A program made the position numbers and the translations under genes. A model generated the notes under the pieces. That model did not search any database and was not told the origin of the DNA. It saw only the letters and a program-made list of their open reading frames with translations. DNA of 16,887 nt from an uncultured Rhodospirillales bacterium (GTDB taxonomy: Bacteria; Pseudomonadota; Alphaproteobacteria; Rhodospirillales; 2-02-FULL-58-16): assembly GCA_913053795.1 (NCBI GenBank), contig CAJXGZ010000017.1, forward strand, positions 1-16,887, read 5' to 3'. Shown one piece after another: positions 9,558 through 16,887 of the stretch; position 1 is the stretch's first letter, and the number at the start of each line of letters is the position of its first letter.

Positions 9558-10760
9558 ATGAAGAATTACGGGCTTAACATGAGAAACATCGCTGGAACAC
9601 GATTATGGGCCGCCATGTTTTTGAGCGCGGCGATCATGTTCTTCGCTTCGTCGGCTCCCGTTAACGCCAAATACGCCGCCATGATCATTGACGCCGAAAC
9701 CGGTCAAGTTTTGCATCAAGTTAACCCGCACACCCGCAATTACCCGGCCTCCCTGACCAAGATGATGACGCTCTATCTAACCTTCGAGGCGATAGACAGC
9801 GGCCGTTTGAGCCTTGACCAGCGCATGAAGGTTTCCGCCAGAGCGGCGCGCCAGCCGGCATCCCGGCTTGGACTGAAAAGAGGCCAGACCATCTCCGTCA
9901 GGGAAGCGATCCCGGCCCTCGCCATCAAGTCGGCCAACGACGTGGCCGTGGTCTTCGCCGAAACCCTGGGCGGCAGCCAGCGCGATTTCGCCCTGAAAAT
10001 GACCGCCAAGGCCCGCCAGTTGGACATGAACCGCACCACCTTCCGCAACCCGTCGGGCCTGCCCCACCGCGGACAGCTCAGCACGGCGCGCGACATGGCG
10101 GTGCTGGCCTACAGGCTTCTCAAGGATTTCCCGCACTACTACTACTATTTCTCCAAAACCAGCTTCACCTACCGCGGCAAGACCTATAAGAGCCACAACA
10201 AGCTGTTGACCACCTACAGCGGCGCCGACGGCATCAAGACCGGATACCTCAAGTCGTCGGGATACAATCTGGTGACGTCCGCCGAACGCCAGGGCCGCCG
10301 CCTGATCGGCGTTATTTTCGGCGGCAGAACGGCGCGCTCTCGCGACCGCCTCATGGCCAGACTGTTGAACAAGGGCTTTCGGAAGATGGGCGTCTACGGC
10401 GACGGCGCCCAGGTAGCCAAAAACCAGGCGCCCAAAATTTTCTCCCCTTCCAGAAAAAAACCCACCCGCGCAAGAAAAAGCGGCGGCGGCCAATGGGCCA
10501 TCCAGGTGGGGGCCTACAATAAAGTCAAGCCGGCCCGCGCCATGGCGCGAAAGGTCGTCAGCAAGCTTCCCCGCATCCTCGAAGGCGGCTCCGTCAAGGT
10601 GGTCCCCCTCAAGAAGCGCAACAGGCGCCCCCTTTACAGGGCGCGCATCCACGGCATCTCCAAAAGCCGCGCCTACCAAGCCTGCAAATCCCTCAAACGC
10701 TTGAAAATTGATTGCATGGAAGTTCACCTGAAGAGCTACCAGGTGGCTTCGGCCAGATAA
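9558..10760 (+). CDS. Serine-type D-Ala-D-Ala carboxypeptidase with C-terminal SPOR domain
   Basis: This is a low-molecular-mass penicillin-binding protein of the S11 family, which trims the terminal D-Ala from peptidoglycan pentapeptides in the periplasm. A signal peptide of about 37 residues ends at PVNA before KYAAM. The active-site motifs are in order: SLTK (Ser65, Lys68), SAN (125-127) and KTG (227-229). After the catalytic domain comes a basic linker and, from about residue 312 (QWAIQVGAYNK), a SPOR domain of the kind that binds denuded peptidoglycan at the division septum. The usual membrane-anchoring C-terminal helix of DacA-type enzymes is absent, so SPOR probably provides localisation. 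The ATG at 9558 has AAGG seven bases upstream; a second ATG at 9579 is possible but would shorten the signal peptide's N-region. A septal role is inferred. Confidence 0.93.
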   Translation: MKNYGLNMRNIAGTRLWAAMFLSAAIMFFASSAPVNAKYAAMIIDAETGQVLHQVNPHTRNYPASLTKMMTLYLTFEAIDSGRLSLDQRMKVSARAARQPASRLGLKRGQTISVREAIPALAIKSANDVAVVFAETLGGSQRDFALKMTAKARQLDMNRTTFRNPSGLPHRGQLSTARDMAVLAYRLLKDFPHYYYYFSKTSFTYRGKTYKSHNKLLTTYSGADGIKTGYLKSSGYNLVTSAERQGRRLIGVIFGGRTARSRDRLMARLLNKGFRKMGVYGDGAQVAKNQAPKIFSPSRKKPTRARKSGGGQWAIQVGAYNKVKPARAMARKVVSKLPRILEGGSVKVVPLKKRNRRPLYRARIHGISKSRAYQACKSLKRLKIDCMEVHLKSYQVASAR

Positions 10761-10807
10761 CGTAATTTTGTTGACCTCTCGGTCCGGAGGTTCATAGTCG
10801 CCGTGTG

Positions 10808-12181
10808 ATGTTGGACCTGAAAAACCCCCGCATACGCAAATTGCTGATTTTATCGCCGTTGCTGATCGGCGTTCTTGCGCTGGTTTTGACGATCACCACC
10901 GGCGGCGGACCCGAGCAGGCGCCGCCAAAGGAGGCCGTGACAAAGGTCCGGGTGATCGAAACGCCCCTGGTGACGTTGATTCCACGCGTGCTGGGCTACG
11001 GCAACGTCAAGCCGGGCGCCGTCTTTGAGGCGGTGGCCGAAGTCAGCGGCCAAGTGATCGAAATTCACCGGCAGTTGAAAAAGGGCGCCATCCTGGGCGC
11101 CGGCGAGGTGCTGGCGCGCATCGACCCCACCCAATACGAGTTGGCCATCGCCGAGATCGAGGCCTCCATCCGCTCGGTCAAGGCGCAACTGGCGGAAATC
11201 AACGTCAAGGAGGAAAATACCAAGGCCTCCATCAAGATCGACGCGCGCAGCCTGGCCCTCAACCAAAAGGCCCTGGAGCGCAAGAGCAAGCTGCTGAAAA
11301 AAAAGACCGTCTCCCAGGCCGCCGTCGACCTGGAGGAGCGAAACGTGCTGGCGCGGCGCCAAGCCGTGCAATCCCTGAAAAACGCCCTCAACCTGATTCC
11401 CACCGAACGCCAAGCCCTTGAGGCCCAGCTCACCCTCAACCAGGCGCAGCTCGCGGCCGCCCAACTCGACCTCAGCCGCACCACCATCACCACCCCCTTC
11501 GACAGCCGCATCGCCGAGGTCAACGTCGAGCGCACCCAGTACGCCAGCCAAGGCAAGGTTCTGGCCGTGGCCGACAGCATCGACGTCTCGGAAGTCGCCG
11601 CCCAGGCCCCGCTCGACAAGCTCATCAACCTGATTCCCCGCGGCGGCAAGGTTCCCATTGACGTCTCGGGGATCATGGACAAGCTCCCCGAGTTGCTGTC
11701 CCTGTCGGCGGTGGTCCGCTTAAAGACCGGCGCCGTCAACATCGAATGGGACGCCCGCTTCACCCGCATCAGCGACACCATCGACCCCCAGACCCGCACC
11801 GTCGGCATCATCGTCGCCGTCGACAAACCCTACAGCCAGGTGGTGCCCGGCGTGCGGCCGCCGCTGACCAAGAACATGTTCGTCGAGGTCGAGCTGCGCG
11901 GCAAACCCAGGCCCAACCAGTTGGTCGTTCCCCGCGCCGCCCTTCACGACGGGATCGTCTATGTGGTCAACGGCGAAAACCGTTTGGAGAAGCGCAAAAT
12001 TCAGGTGGCTTTCGCGCAGACCAACTTCGCGGTCATCGCATCAGGCCTCACGGCGGGAGAAAAAATCGTCATCTCCGCCCCCGTCCCCGCCATCAACGGC
12101 ATGCTGCTTGATCCGGTCAACGACGAAGCGGCCTTGAGCGCCCTGGTCGCCGAGGCCGGGGGCAAGGGAAGCGTCAAGTGA
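10808..12181 (+). CDS. RND efflux periplasmic adaptor (membrane fusion protein)
   Basis: The 457-residue protein is the adaptor that links an inner-membrane RND pump to an outer-membrane channel. It has one N-terminal hydrophobic segment (LLILSPLLIGVLALVLTI, about residues 12-30), a biotinyl-lipoyl-like half motif (AEVSGQVIEIHRQLKKGAIL), a long alpha-helical hairpin (about 105-220, alanine/glutamine/lysine-rich), the returning lipoyl half (RTTITTPFDSRIAEVNVE), and beta-barrel and membrane-proximal domains (VVPRAALHDGIVYVV). GTG 10805 directly precedes the ATG chosen here. GGAGG at 10786-10790 is 17 bases away, too far for strong initiation. The stop overlaps the GTG start of the pump gene by four bases (GTGA), indicating translational coupling in one operon. 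Substrate cannot be told from sequence. Confidence 0.92.
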   Translation: MLDLKNPRIRKLLILSPLLIGVLALVLTITTGGGPEQAPPKEAVTKVRVIETPLVTLIPRVLGYGNVKPGAVFEAVAEVSGQVIEIHRQLKKGAILGAGEVLARIDPTQYELAIAEIEASIRSVKAQLAEINVKEENTKASIKIDARSLALNQKALERKSKLLKKKTVSQAAVDLEERNVLARRQAVQSLKNALNLIPTERQALEAQLTLNQAQLAAAQLDLSRTTITTPFDSRIAEVNVERTQYASQGKVLAVADSIDVSEVAAQAPLDKLINLIPRGGKVPIDVSGIMDKLPELLSLSAVVRLKTGAVNIEWDARFTRISDTIDPQTRTVGIIVAVDKPYSQVVPGVRPPLTKNMFVEVELRGKPRPNQLVVPRAALHDGIVYVVNGENRLEKRKIQVAFAQTNFAVIASGLTAGEKIVISAPVPAINGMLLDPVNDEAALSALVAEAGGKGSVK

Positions 12182-13311
12182 TCCGTTTTTTCGCCTCCCA
12201 TCCGACGGCGGCGAATATATTGATGATCGCCTTTATCGTCATCGGCCTCGCCGCCGCCCCCAACATCAAGCGTGAAACCTTCCCCGACATTCCGGCCAGC
12301 ATGGTGGAGGTCCGCGCCGCCTATCCCGGGGCCAGCGCCGAAGAGGTGGAGAACGCCATCTGCCAGCGCATCGAGGACGCCGTCGACGGCGTCAACGACA
12401 TCAAGGAAGTCCGCTGCGAGGCCCTTGAGGGGGGCGCCACGGCGGTGGTCGAGATGATCGACGGCGCCGGCCTGGACCGCTTCCTCAACGATATCAAGAC
12501 CGAAGTGGAGGCCATCGACTCCTTCCCCGAGGAGGTGGAGGCGCCGGTGATCTCGGCCCTCGGGCGCACCGACTACGTGGTCTCCCTGGCCGTCGCCGGC
12601 CCGATGACGCCGCCCCACCTCAAGGCCTACGCCGAACAGCTCAAGGACCGCCTGCAACAAGAGGGCGACGTCTCGCAAGTCACCATCCGGGGCTTTTCAG
12701 ACCACCAGATCCGCATCGAGATTCCGGCCCTCACCCTCAGGCAGTACGGGCTCAGCGTTTCCGACGTCGCCGAGGTCGTCTCGCGCCAAAGCATCGACCT
12801 TCCGGCGGGCGCCCTGGAGACCTCGGCGCGCGACGTGCTGGTCCGCTTCGTCGACGAGCGGCGCACGGCGCGGGAGTTCGAGAATCTGGTCGTCGTCGGC
12901 GGCGGCAGCGGCGCCGAAATTCGGCTCGGCGACATCGCCCGAATTACCGAGAGCTTCCAGAACGAAGAGAACAAAATCATCTTCAACGGCCAACGCGCAG
13001 CCATGCTGGAGATCACCAAGACCCGCTCCGAGGACACCCTGACCGTGGTCGACGCCGTAAAGAGATTCATCGCCGATGAGGACGCCAGGGCCCCGCCCGC
13101 GGTGACCTTCTCCCTCACCCGCGACATTTCCTCCATCGTCAGGGACCGCCTCAACATGCTGCTCAGGAACGGCTTGCAGGGCTTGGCGTTGGTGTTCCTG
13201 ATCCTGTGGCTGCAGGGTCGCGGCTTTCGCTCTGGGTGGCGGCGGGCCTGCCGGTGTCGTTCCTGGGCGCCGTCTTCATCATGTGGGCGCTCGGCTACTC
13301 CATCGACATGA
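12178..13311 (+). CDS. RND efflux permease, N-terminal fragment (frameshifted gene)
   Basis: This is the first third of an AcrB/HAE1-like inner-membrane proton-driven pump. It starts at GTG (IRFFASHPTAANILM, typical for the family), has the first transmembrane helix (about residues 10-28), and then the porter-domain sequence (AAYPGASAEEVENAICQRIE, SVSDVAEVVSRQSIDLPAG). TM2 begins near residue 330 (GLQGLALVFLILWL). Family sequence stops at about 13210. The frame then reads GRGFRSGWRRACRCR... to a stop at 13311, while the family sequence (RLSLWVAAGLPVSFLG) continues in another frame. One base, or four, appear missing around CTGCAGGGTCGCGG. The fragment alone cannot form a pump. Either the gene is inactivated or there is a sequencing/assembly error. 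Confidence 0.93.
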   Translation: MIRFFASHPTAANILMIAFIVIGLAAAPNIKRETFPDIPASMVEVRAAYPGASAEEVENAICQRIEDAVDGVNDIKEVRCEALEGGATAVVEMIDGAGLDRFLNDIKTEVEAIDSFPEEVEAPVISALGRTDYVVSLAVAGPMTPPHLKAYAEQLKDRLQQEGDVSQVTIRGFSDHQIRIEIPALTLRQYGLSVSDVAEVVSRQSIDLPAGALETSARDVLVRFVDERRTAREFENLVVVGGGSGAEIRLGDIARITESFQNEENKIIFNGQRAAMLEITKTRSEDTLTVVDAVKRFIADEDARAPPAVTFSLTRDISSIVRDRLNMLLRNGLQGLALVFLILWLQGRGFRSGWRRACRCRSWAPSSSCGRSATPST

Positions 13312-15302
13312 TCACCATGGTCGGGCTGCTGATCGCCATCGGACTGCTGATGGACGACGCCATCGTGCTGTCGGAAAACATCGCCGCCCACATGAGCCGC
13401 GGCAAGTCCCCCATCGACGCCGCCGTCGACGGCGTCAAGCAAGTGGCGCCGGGGGTCATCGCCTCGTTCATCACCACGGTGTTCGTCTTCGGCTCGCTGA
13501 TCTTCATCACCGGCAACATCGGCCACATCCTCAAGGTTCTGCCGGTGGTCCTGATCGCCACCTTGTCGGTTAGCTTGGTGGAGGCCTTTTTGATCCTGCC
13601 CCACCATCTGTCCAAGTCCTTGGACCGCAAAGCCGAAAAGCCGCCGTCTGCCTTCCGTCTTGCTTTTGAGGAAAAGTTCGACTGGGCGCGGGAGAACCTG
13701 GTCGGGCGGCTGGTGGACTTGGCCGTTGAGCGGCGCTACCTGACCATGGGCCTGGTCATCGGAATTTTCCTCATCGCCGTTTCCATGATCACCGGCGGCC
13801 AGTTGAAGTTCCGCGCTTTTCCCAAGCTCGACGGCGACACCATCGAGGCCCGCATCCTGCTTCCCCAAGGAACGCCGCTGGCCCACACCGAAGGGGTGGT
13901 CAGGCGCATCACCGAGGCGCTCGACAGGGTCAATGCGGACTTCCAGCCGCGCCAGCCGCAAGGACAGCCGCTGGTCATCAACGTCAACGTCCAATACGGC
14001 GTCAACACCGACGCCCATGAGTCCGGCCCCCATGTGGCCACCGTCTCCGTCGACCTTTTAGGCGCCGAGGAGCGTAACGCGCTCCTGGACGACATCCTCA
14101 ACATGTGGCGCAAGGAAGCGGGCGACCTGCCCGACGTGATCAGCGTCAACTTCGCCGAGTTCCAGCACGGCCCCGCCGGCCGGGCCATCGACATCCGCCT
14201 GCACGGATCGGACCTGAAAAAGCTGAAATCGGCGTCCTTGGAATTGCAGGCTTGGCTCGGCCGCTACCGCGGCGTCTACGATCTGACCGACGATCTGAGG
14301 CCGGGCAAGCCGGAGACGCGGCTTAAGCTCAGCGACGGCGCGGTGGCGCTGGGCCTGGACGCCGCCGCCATCGCCAACCAGTTGCGCTCCGCCCTGTTCG
14401 GCAAAAAGGCGCGCGAAATCCAGGTGGGGCCGGAGTCCCTCGAGATCAACATCCGCCTCGCCAAGGAGGACCGCGACAGCTTGGCCGACCTGGAGTACTT
14501 CACGATCACCACCAAGGACGGCCGGCAAGTGCCGCTCGGCGCGGTGGCGGAACTGAAATACGGCCGCGGCTACGCCCGCATCGCCCGCGTCGACGGACGC
14601 CGCACGGTGACCGTGCAGGGCCAAGTGGACACCGCCATCGCCAACACAAACGAAATCATCAGCGACACCCGCGGCCGCTTCCTCAAGGATTTCAAAAAAC
14701 GCCACCCCACGGTCAGTTTCAGCTTCGAGGGCCAAGCCAAGGAGGGCGGAACCACCGGCGCCTCCATGCAACGCAACTTCATGCTTGGGCTGATCGGCGT
14801 GTTCCTGTTGTTGAGCTACCAGTTCAGGAGCTACGTCGAGCCCATCGTCGTCATGACGGCGATCCCGCTGGGGGCCATCGGCGTCATCTTCGGCCATATT
14901 CTGATGGGCCTGGATTTCTCCCTGCCCAGCACCATGGGATTCGCTTCGCTGGCCGGGGTGGTGGTCAACGACTCCATTCTCTTGGTGCACTTCGTCAAAA
15001 TGCGGCGGCGCAAGGGCGTCTCAACGCCTGAAGCCGCCAAAATGGCCAGCCGCGAGCGCTTCCGCGCCGTGCTGCTGACCTCGCTGACCACCATCGTCGG
15101 CCTGCTGCCGTTGATGGCCGAGAAAAGCCTGCAGGCGCAAGTCCTCAAGCCCCTGGTCGTCAGCCTCAGCTTCGGCCTCGCCGCCTCGACGTTATTGGTG
15201 CTGTTCGTGGTTCCGGCGCTGTACACCATCCTCGACGACTTCGGCTGGAGCGAGAAAGTGCAGAGAGCAGAGAACAGAAAAAAACAACCTTCTGATCTCT
15301 GA
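13206..15302 (+). CDS. RND efflux permease, C-terminal fragment (frameshifted gene)
   Basis: This frame continues the RND pump from TM3 onward. Family homology begins at about 13212 (GSRLSLWVAAGLPVSFLG). TM4 carries the paired aspartates of the proton relay (GLLMDDAIVLSENI). After TM5-6 comes the second periplasmic loop, with the second porter/docking domain (LDGDTIEARILLPQGTPLAHTEG), then the C-terminal transmembrane group (NFMLGLIGVFLLLSYQFRS; GVVVNDSILLVHFVKMRRRKG; LTSLTTIVGLLPLMAE). The apparent start codon at 13206 is probably not used; joined to the N-terminal fragment the protein would be about 1040 residues, the normal RND length. The last dozen residues (VQRAENRKKQPSDL) are encoded by a heptad-repeat sequence and are not family sequence. 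Confidence 0.93.
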   Translation: MAAGSRLSLWVAAGLPVSFLGAVFIMWALGYSIDMITMVGLLIAIGLLMDDAIVLSENIAAHMSRGKSPIDAAVDGVKQVAPGVIASFITTVFVFGSLIFITGNIGHILKVLPVVLIATLSVSLVEAFLILPHHLSKSLDRKAEKPPSAFRLAFEEKFDWARENLVGRLVDLAVERRYLTMGLVIGIFLIAVSMITGGQLKFRAFPKLDGDTIEARILLPQGTPLAHTEGVVRRITEALDRVNADFQPRQPQGQPLVINVNVQYGVNTDAHESGPHVATVSVDLLGAEERNALLDDILNMWRKEAGDLPDVISVNFAEFQHGPAGRAIDIRLHGSDLKKLKSASLELQAWLGRYRGVYDLTDDLRPGKPETRLKLSDGAVALGLDAAAIANQLRSALFGKKAREIQVGPESLEINIRLAKEDRDSLADLEYFTITTKDGRQVPLGAVAELKYGRGYARIARVDGRRTVTVQGQVDTAIANTNEIISDTRGRFLKDFKKRHPTVSFSFEGQAKEGGTTGASMQRNFMLGLIGVFLLLSYQFRSYVEPIVVMTAIPLGAIGVIFGHILMGLDFSLPSTMGFASLAGVVVNDSILLVHFVKMRRRKGVSTPEAAKMASRERFRAVLLTSLTTIVGLLPLMAEKSLQAQVLKPLVVSLSFGLAASTLLVLFVVPALYTILDDFGWSEKVQRAENRKKQPSDL

Positions 15303-15318
15303 TTTCTGTCCTCTGATC
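15261..15318. repeat. Imperfect palindrome of 7-bp repeats between convergent genes
   Basis: Positions 15291-15318 are four tandem heptads related to TCTGATC. Positions 15261-15281 are three heptads of the opposite sense (CAGAGAG, CAGAGAA, CAGAAAA). The two arms could fold into a purine/pyrimidine hairpin around a short A/C-rich loop. The array codes the tail and stop (TGA 15300-15302) of the pump gene and ends two bases before the accA stop. It may act as a bidirectional terminator or be a dispersed repeat family; that is inference. Confidence 0.65.
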
Positions 15319-15319
15319 T

Positions 15320-16279
15320 TCACCCCAGGCCTTTTTTCCCGATCTCCAGGAATTTTTCGCGGCGGCGCGCTTTCAGCAAACCGCCGTCGACGCCGCTCAT
15401 CTTCTTAAGGGCTTTTTCCAGGGCGTCGCCGGTTGTGGTAATGGCTTCCTCCGGATTGCGGTGCGCCCCCCCTAAGGGCTCGGAGATCACGCCGTCGATG
15501 ACGCCCAGCTTCAGCAAGTCCTGGGCGGTCAGCTTCAGGGCCTCGGCGGCGTCCTTGGCTTGCTCGCCGTCGCGCCACAGGATGGAGGCGCAGCCCTCGG
15601 GCGAGATCACCGAATAGATGGCGTGTTCCATCATCAAAACCGTGTTGGCCGTGGCCAGCGCGATGGCCCCGCCCGAGCCGCCTTCGCCGATAACGGCGCT
15701 GATGAAGGGAACTTTAAGCGATAGACAGACCTCGATACTGCGCGCGATGGCCTCGGCCTGGCCGCGTTCCTCGGCACCAATACCCGGGTAAGCACCGGGC
15801 GTGTCAATGAAAGTAAACACCGGCATTTTAAATCGCTCTGCCAGCTTCATTAAACGTAATGCCTTTCTATAACCTTCCGGTCGAGGCATACCGAAATTAC
15901 GCCGAATTTTTTCTTTGGTATCACGACCTTTTTGGTGACCGATAATCATCACCGGCGTGTTGTCCAGCTTTGCGATGCCACCGACAATCGCCTTGTCATC
16001 ACCATAAGCCCGGTCACCATGCAACTCTTCAAAATCACTAAAAATCCGCTTAATATAGTCCAAGGTATAAGGCCGTTGTGGATGCCGAGCCAATTGAGAT
16101 ACTTGCCAAGCATTGAGTTTAGAAAATATTTGCTCGGTCAACGTTTCACTTTTAGTGACGAGTCGAGAAATTTCTTCACTGATATTAATTTCCGAGTCCA
16201 CACCAACATAACGCAATTCTTCAATTTTTGCTTCAAGTTCGGCGATGGGTTGTTCAAAATCAAGAAAATTTAAGTACAT
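15320..16279 (-). CDS. accA: Acetyl-CoA carboxylase carboxyltransferase subunit alpha, mosaic gene
   Basis: AccA with AccD transfers the carboxyl group from carboxybiotin to acetyl-CoA, giving malonyl-CoA for fatty-acid synthesis. The ATG at 16279 gives 319 residues beginning MYLNFLDFEQPIAELEAKIE, the standard gammaproteobacterial start, with AAGGA 10 bases upstream. Conserved blocks include QLARHPQRPYTLDY, GHQKGRDTKEKIRRNFGMP, FIDTPGAYPG, GEGGSGGAIALA and YSVISPEGCASILW. The first 165 or so residues are gammaproteobacterial in wording and AT-rich in codons. From about residue 168 on the wording is alphaproteobacterial (QAEAIARSIEVCLSLKVPFISAVIG, REKFLEIGKK end) and the codons are GC-rich. 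The protein is nevertheless full length and in frame. An earlier in-frame start at 16339 would overlap dnaE and lacks family support. Confidence 0.95.
   Translation of the reverse strand: MYLNFLDFEQPIAELEAKIEELRYVGVDSEINISEEISRLVTKSETLTEQIFSKLNAWQVSQLARHPQRPYTLDYIKRIFSDFEELHGDRAYGDDKAIVGGIAKLDNTPVMIIGHQKGRDTKEKIRRNFGMPRPEGYRKALRLMKLAERFKMPVFTFIDTPGAYPGIGAEERGQAEAIARSIEVCLSLKVPFISAVIGEGGSGGAIALATANTVLMMEHAIYSVISPEGCASILWRDGEQAKDAAEALKLTAQDLLKLGVIDGVISEPLGGAHRNPEEAITTTGDALEKALKKMSGVDGGLLKARRREKFLEIGKKGLG
15755..15800. other. Composition and lineage switch point inside accA
   Basis: Left of this segment the window is GC-rich and alphaproteobacterial; right of it, AT-rich and gammaproteobacterial. 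Hand counts give 45 G+C of 60 at 15541-15600 and 23 of 60 at 16021-16080. The segment encodes the highly conserved PGIGAEERGQAEA region (about residues 164-177). Confidence 0.75.
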
Positions 16280-16322
16280 TAAAAACGTGTCCTTATAGCC
16301 TAAGCTTGAAAGCTCCGGTAAC

Positions 16323-16887
16323 TTAGTATTCAAGTTCAATCGTTTGTGGGCCGGATAAACGAGATAAACTTGCTAATAATTCATCTCGAGGATGCACCCG
16401 CCAGTCGCTGCCCAGTACCAGCTTTGCATTGACACCGGTGACAGAGTAATCAATAAAAACAGGGCAGGCACCGGCTTTATAAGGGGTTATTACATCAGCC
16501 ATCGAACGTAATAAAGTAGGGTCGGCTTGTTCAGATGTCAACCGTATTACCAATCTTTTTGCAAAGGTGGCTCTTGCTTCGTCGATGCATTGGATGTCTT
16601 TGGCACTCATTTTATAGCCACCACTAAATTCATCAATACTCACTTCGCCAGAAACGATGATGATTTTATCTTTTTCTAACAAGTGTTGTTTATTTTTAAA
16701 CATCTCGGAAAATATGGCCACATCCAGCCGGGCGCTACGATCATCTAACGTGACAATGGCCATTTTGTCGCCACGTTTGGTTCTCACCAAGCGCAAGCCA
16801 ACGAGTAATCCAGCCACATGGACTGTTTGGGTTTTATTGGGCTTCAGTTGACTAATTTTATAACTGACAAACTGAGAGAGTTCTTTT
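16323..16887 (-). CDS. dnaE: DNA polymerase III alpha subunit, C-terminal end, truncated by window edge
   Basis: The minus-strand frame is open to the window edge and encodes the last ~187 residues of the replicative polymerase alpha subunit. The visible part covers the OB-fold (VAGLLVGLRLVRTKRGDKMAIVTLDDRSARLDVAIF, split here as VAGLLVGLRL and TLDDRSARLDVAIF) and the C-terminal domain that contacts tau (LLEKDKIIIVSGEVSIDEF; end PQTIELEY). The wording matches gammaproteobacterial DnaE closely, and dnaE directly followed by accA (43-base gap) is the gammaproteobacterial order. GTG at 16817 is internal; family sequence continues upstream of it to the edge. Base use is AT-rich, unlike the rest of the window. 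Confidence 0.95.
   Translation of the reverse strand, partial: KELSQFVSYKISQLKPNKTQTVHVAGLLVGLRLVRTKRGDKMAIVTLDDRSARLDVAIFSEMFKNKQHLLEKDKIIIVSGEVSIDEFSGGYKMSAKDIQCIDEARATFAKRLVIRLTSEQADPTLLRSMADVITPYKAGACPVFIDYSVTGVNAKLVLGSDWRVHPRDELLASLSRLSGPQTIELEY

Noticed and set aside
9777..10727. Minus-strand open frame (316 codons) opposite the carboxypeptidase gene
   Set aside because: Shadow of a gene with complete active-site motifs; no recognisable family in the translation.
12627..14033. Minus-strand open frame (468 codons) opposite the RND permease
   Set aside because: It spans antisense across the frameshift in the pump gene; composition-driven, H/D/G-rich, no family signal.
16280..16339. Longer accA start overlapping the dnaE end
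   Set aside because: The extra residues have no family support; ATG 16279 has a good Shine-Dalgarno and gives the standard N-terminus and length.

Overview
Most of the window (about 1-15770) reads as GC-rich alphaproteobacterial chromosome, probably Rhodospirillales-like. It has an alphaproteobacterial-style SecA C-terminus, a clpA-clpS-phasin-penicillin-binding-protein neighbourhood, a phasin (polyhydroxyalkanoate granule protein) and many GC-driven shadow frames. The last ~1.1 kb (about 15780-16887) differs: it is AT-rich, with gammaproteobacterial-type DnaE and AccA N-terminal sequence in the dnaE-accA order typical of gammaproteobacteria. The switch falls inside accA, in one of its most conserved stretches, so the right end is either a chimeric assembly join or a recombination junction.

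Layout. 1-2616 (+): secA, lacking its first few dozen codons. 2619-3044 (-): single-domain bacteriohemerythrin, tail to tail with secA. 3101-5725 (-): a multidomain protein with a metallo-beta-lactamase fold, two cyclic-nucleotide-binding domains and a C-terminal hemerythrin. 5792-7995 (-): clpA, split by a deletion plus frameshift near 7630. 8002-8266: a 265-bp MITE-like element with 32-bp terminal inverted repeats, inserted between clpS and clpA and ending 6 bp before the clpA start codon. 8274-8606 (-): clpS. 8711-8742: intrinsic terminator for the upstream phasin gene (8824-9195, -), which has its own promoter. 9235-9557: AT-rich divergent intergenic region. 9558-10760 (+): D,D-carboxypeptidase with a SPOR domain. 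10808-15302 (+): RND efflux operon (adaptor, then a permease split by a frameshift near 13212). 15261-15318: heptad-repeat palindrome between convergent genes. 15320-16279 (-): accA (mosaic). 16323-16887 (-): dnaE 3' end.

Functional themes. ClpS and ClpA form the N-degron branch of ClpAP proteolysis; here ClpS looks intact while ClpA carries two lesions. The two hemerythrin genes sit together, and the large fusion could couple oxygen or NO/redox sensing and cyclic-nucleotide binding to a metallo-hydrolase. The RND adaptor and permease overlap by 4 bases and form one operon; no outer-membrane channel gene is in view. No tRNA, rRNA or CRISPR array was seen.

The strongest leads are the hemerythrin fusion protein with its altered diiron site, the clpA lesions beside a palindromic mobile element, and the mosaic accA.
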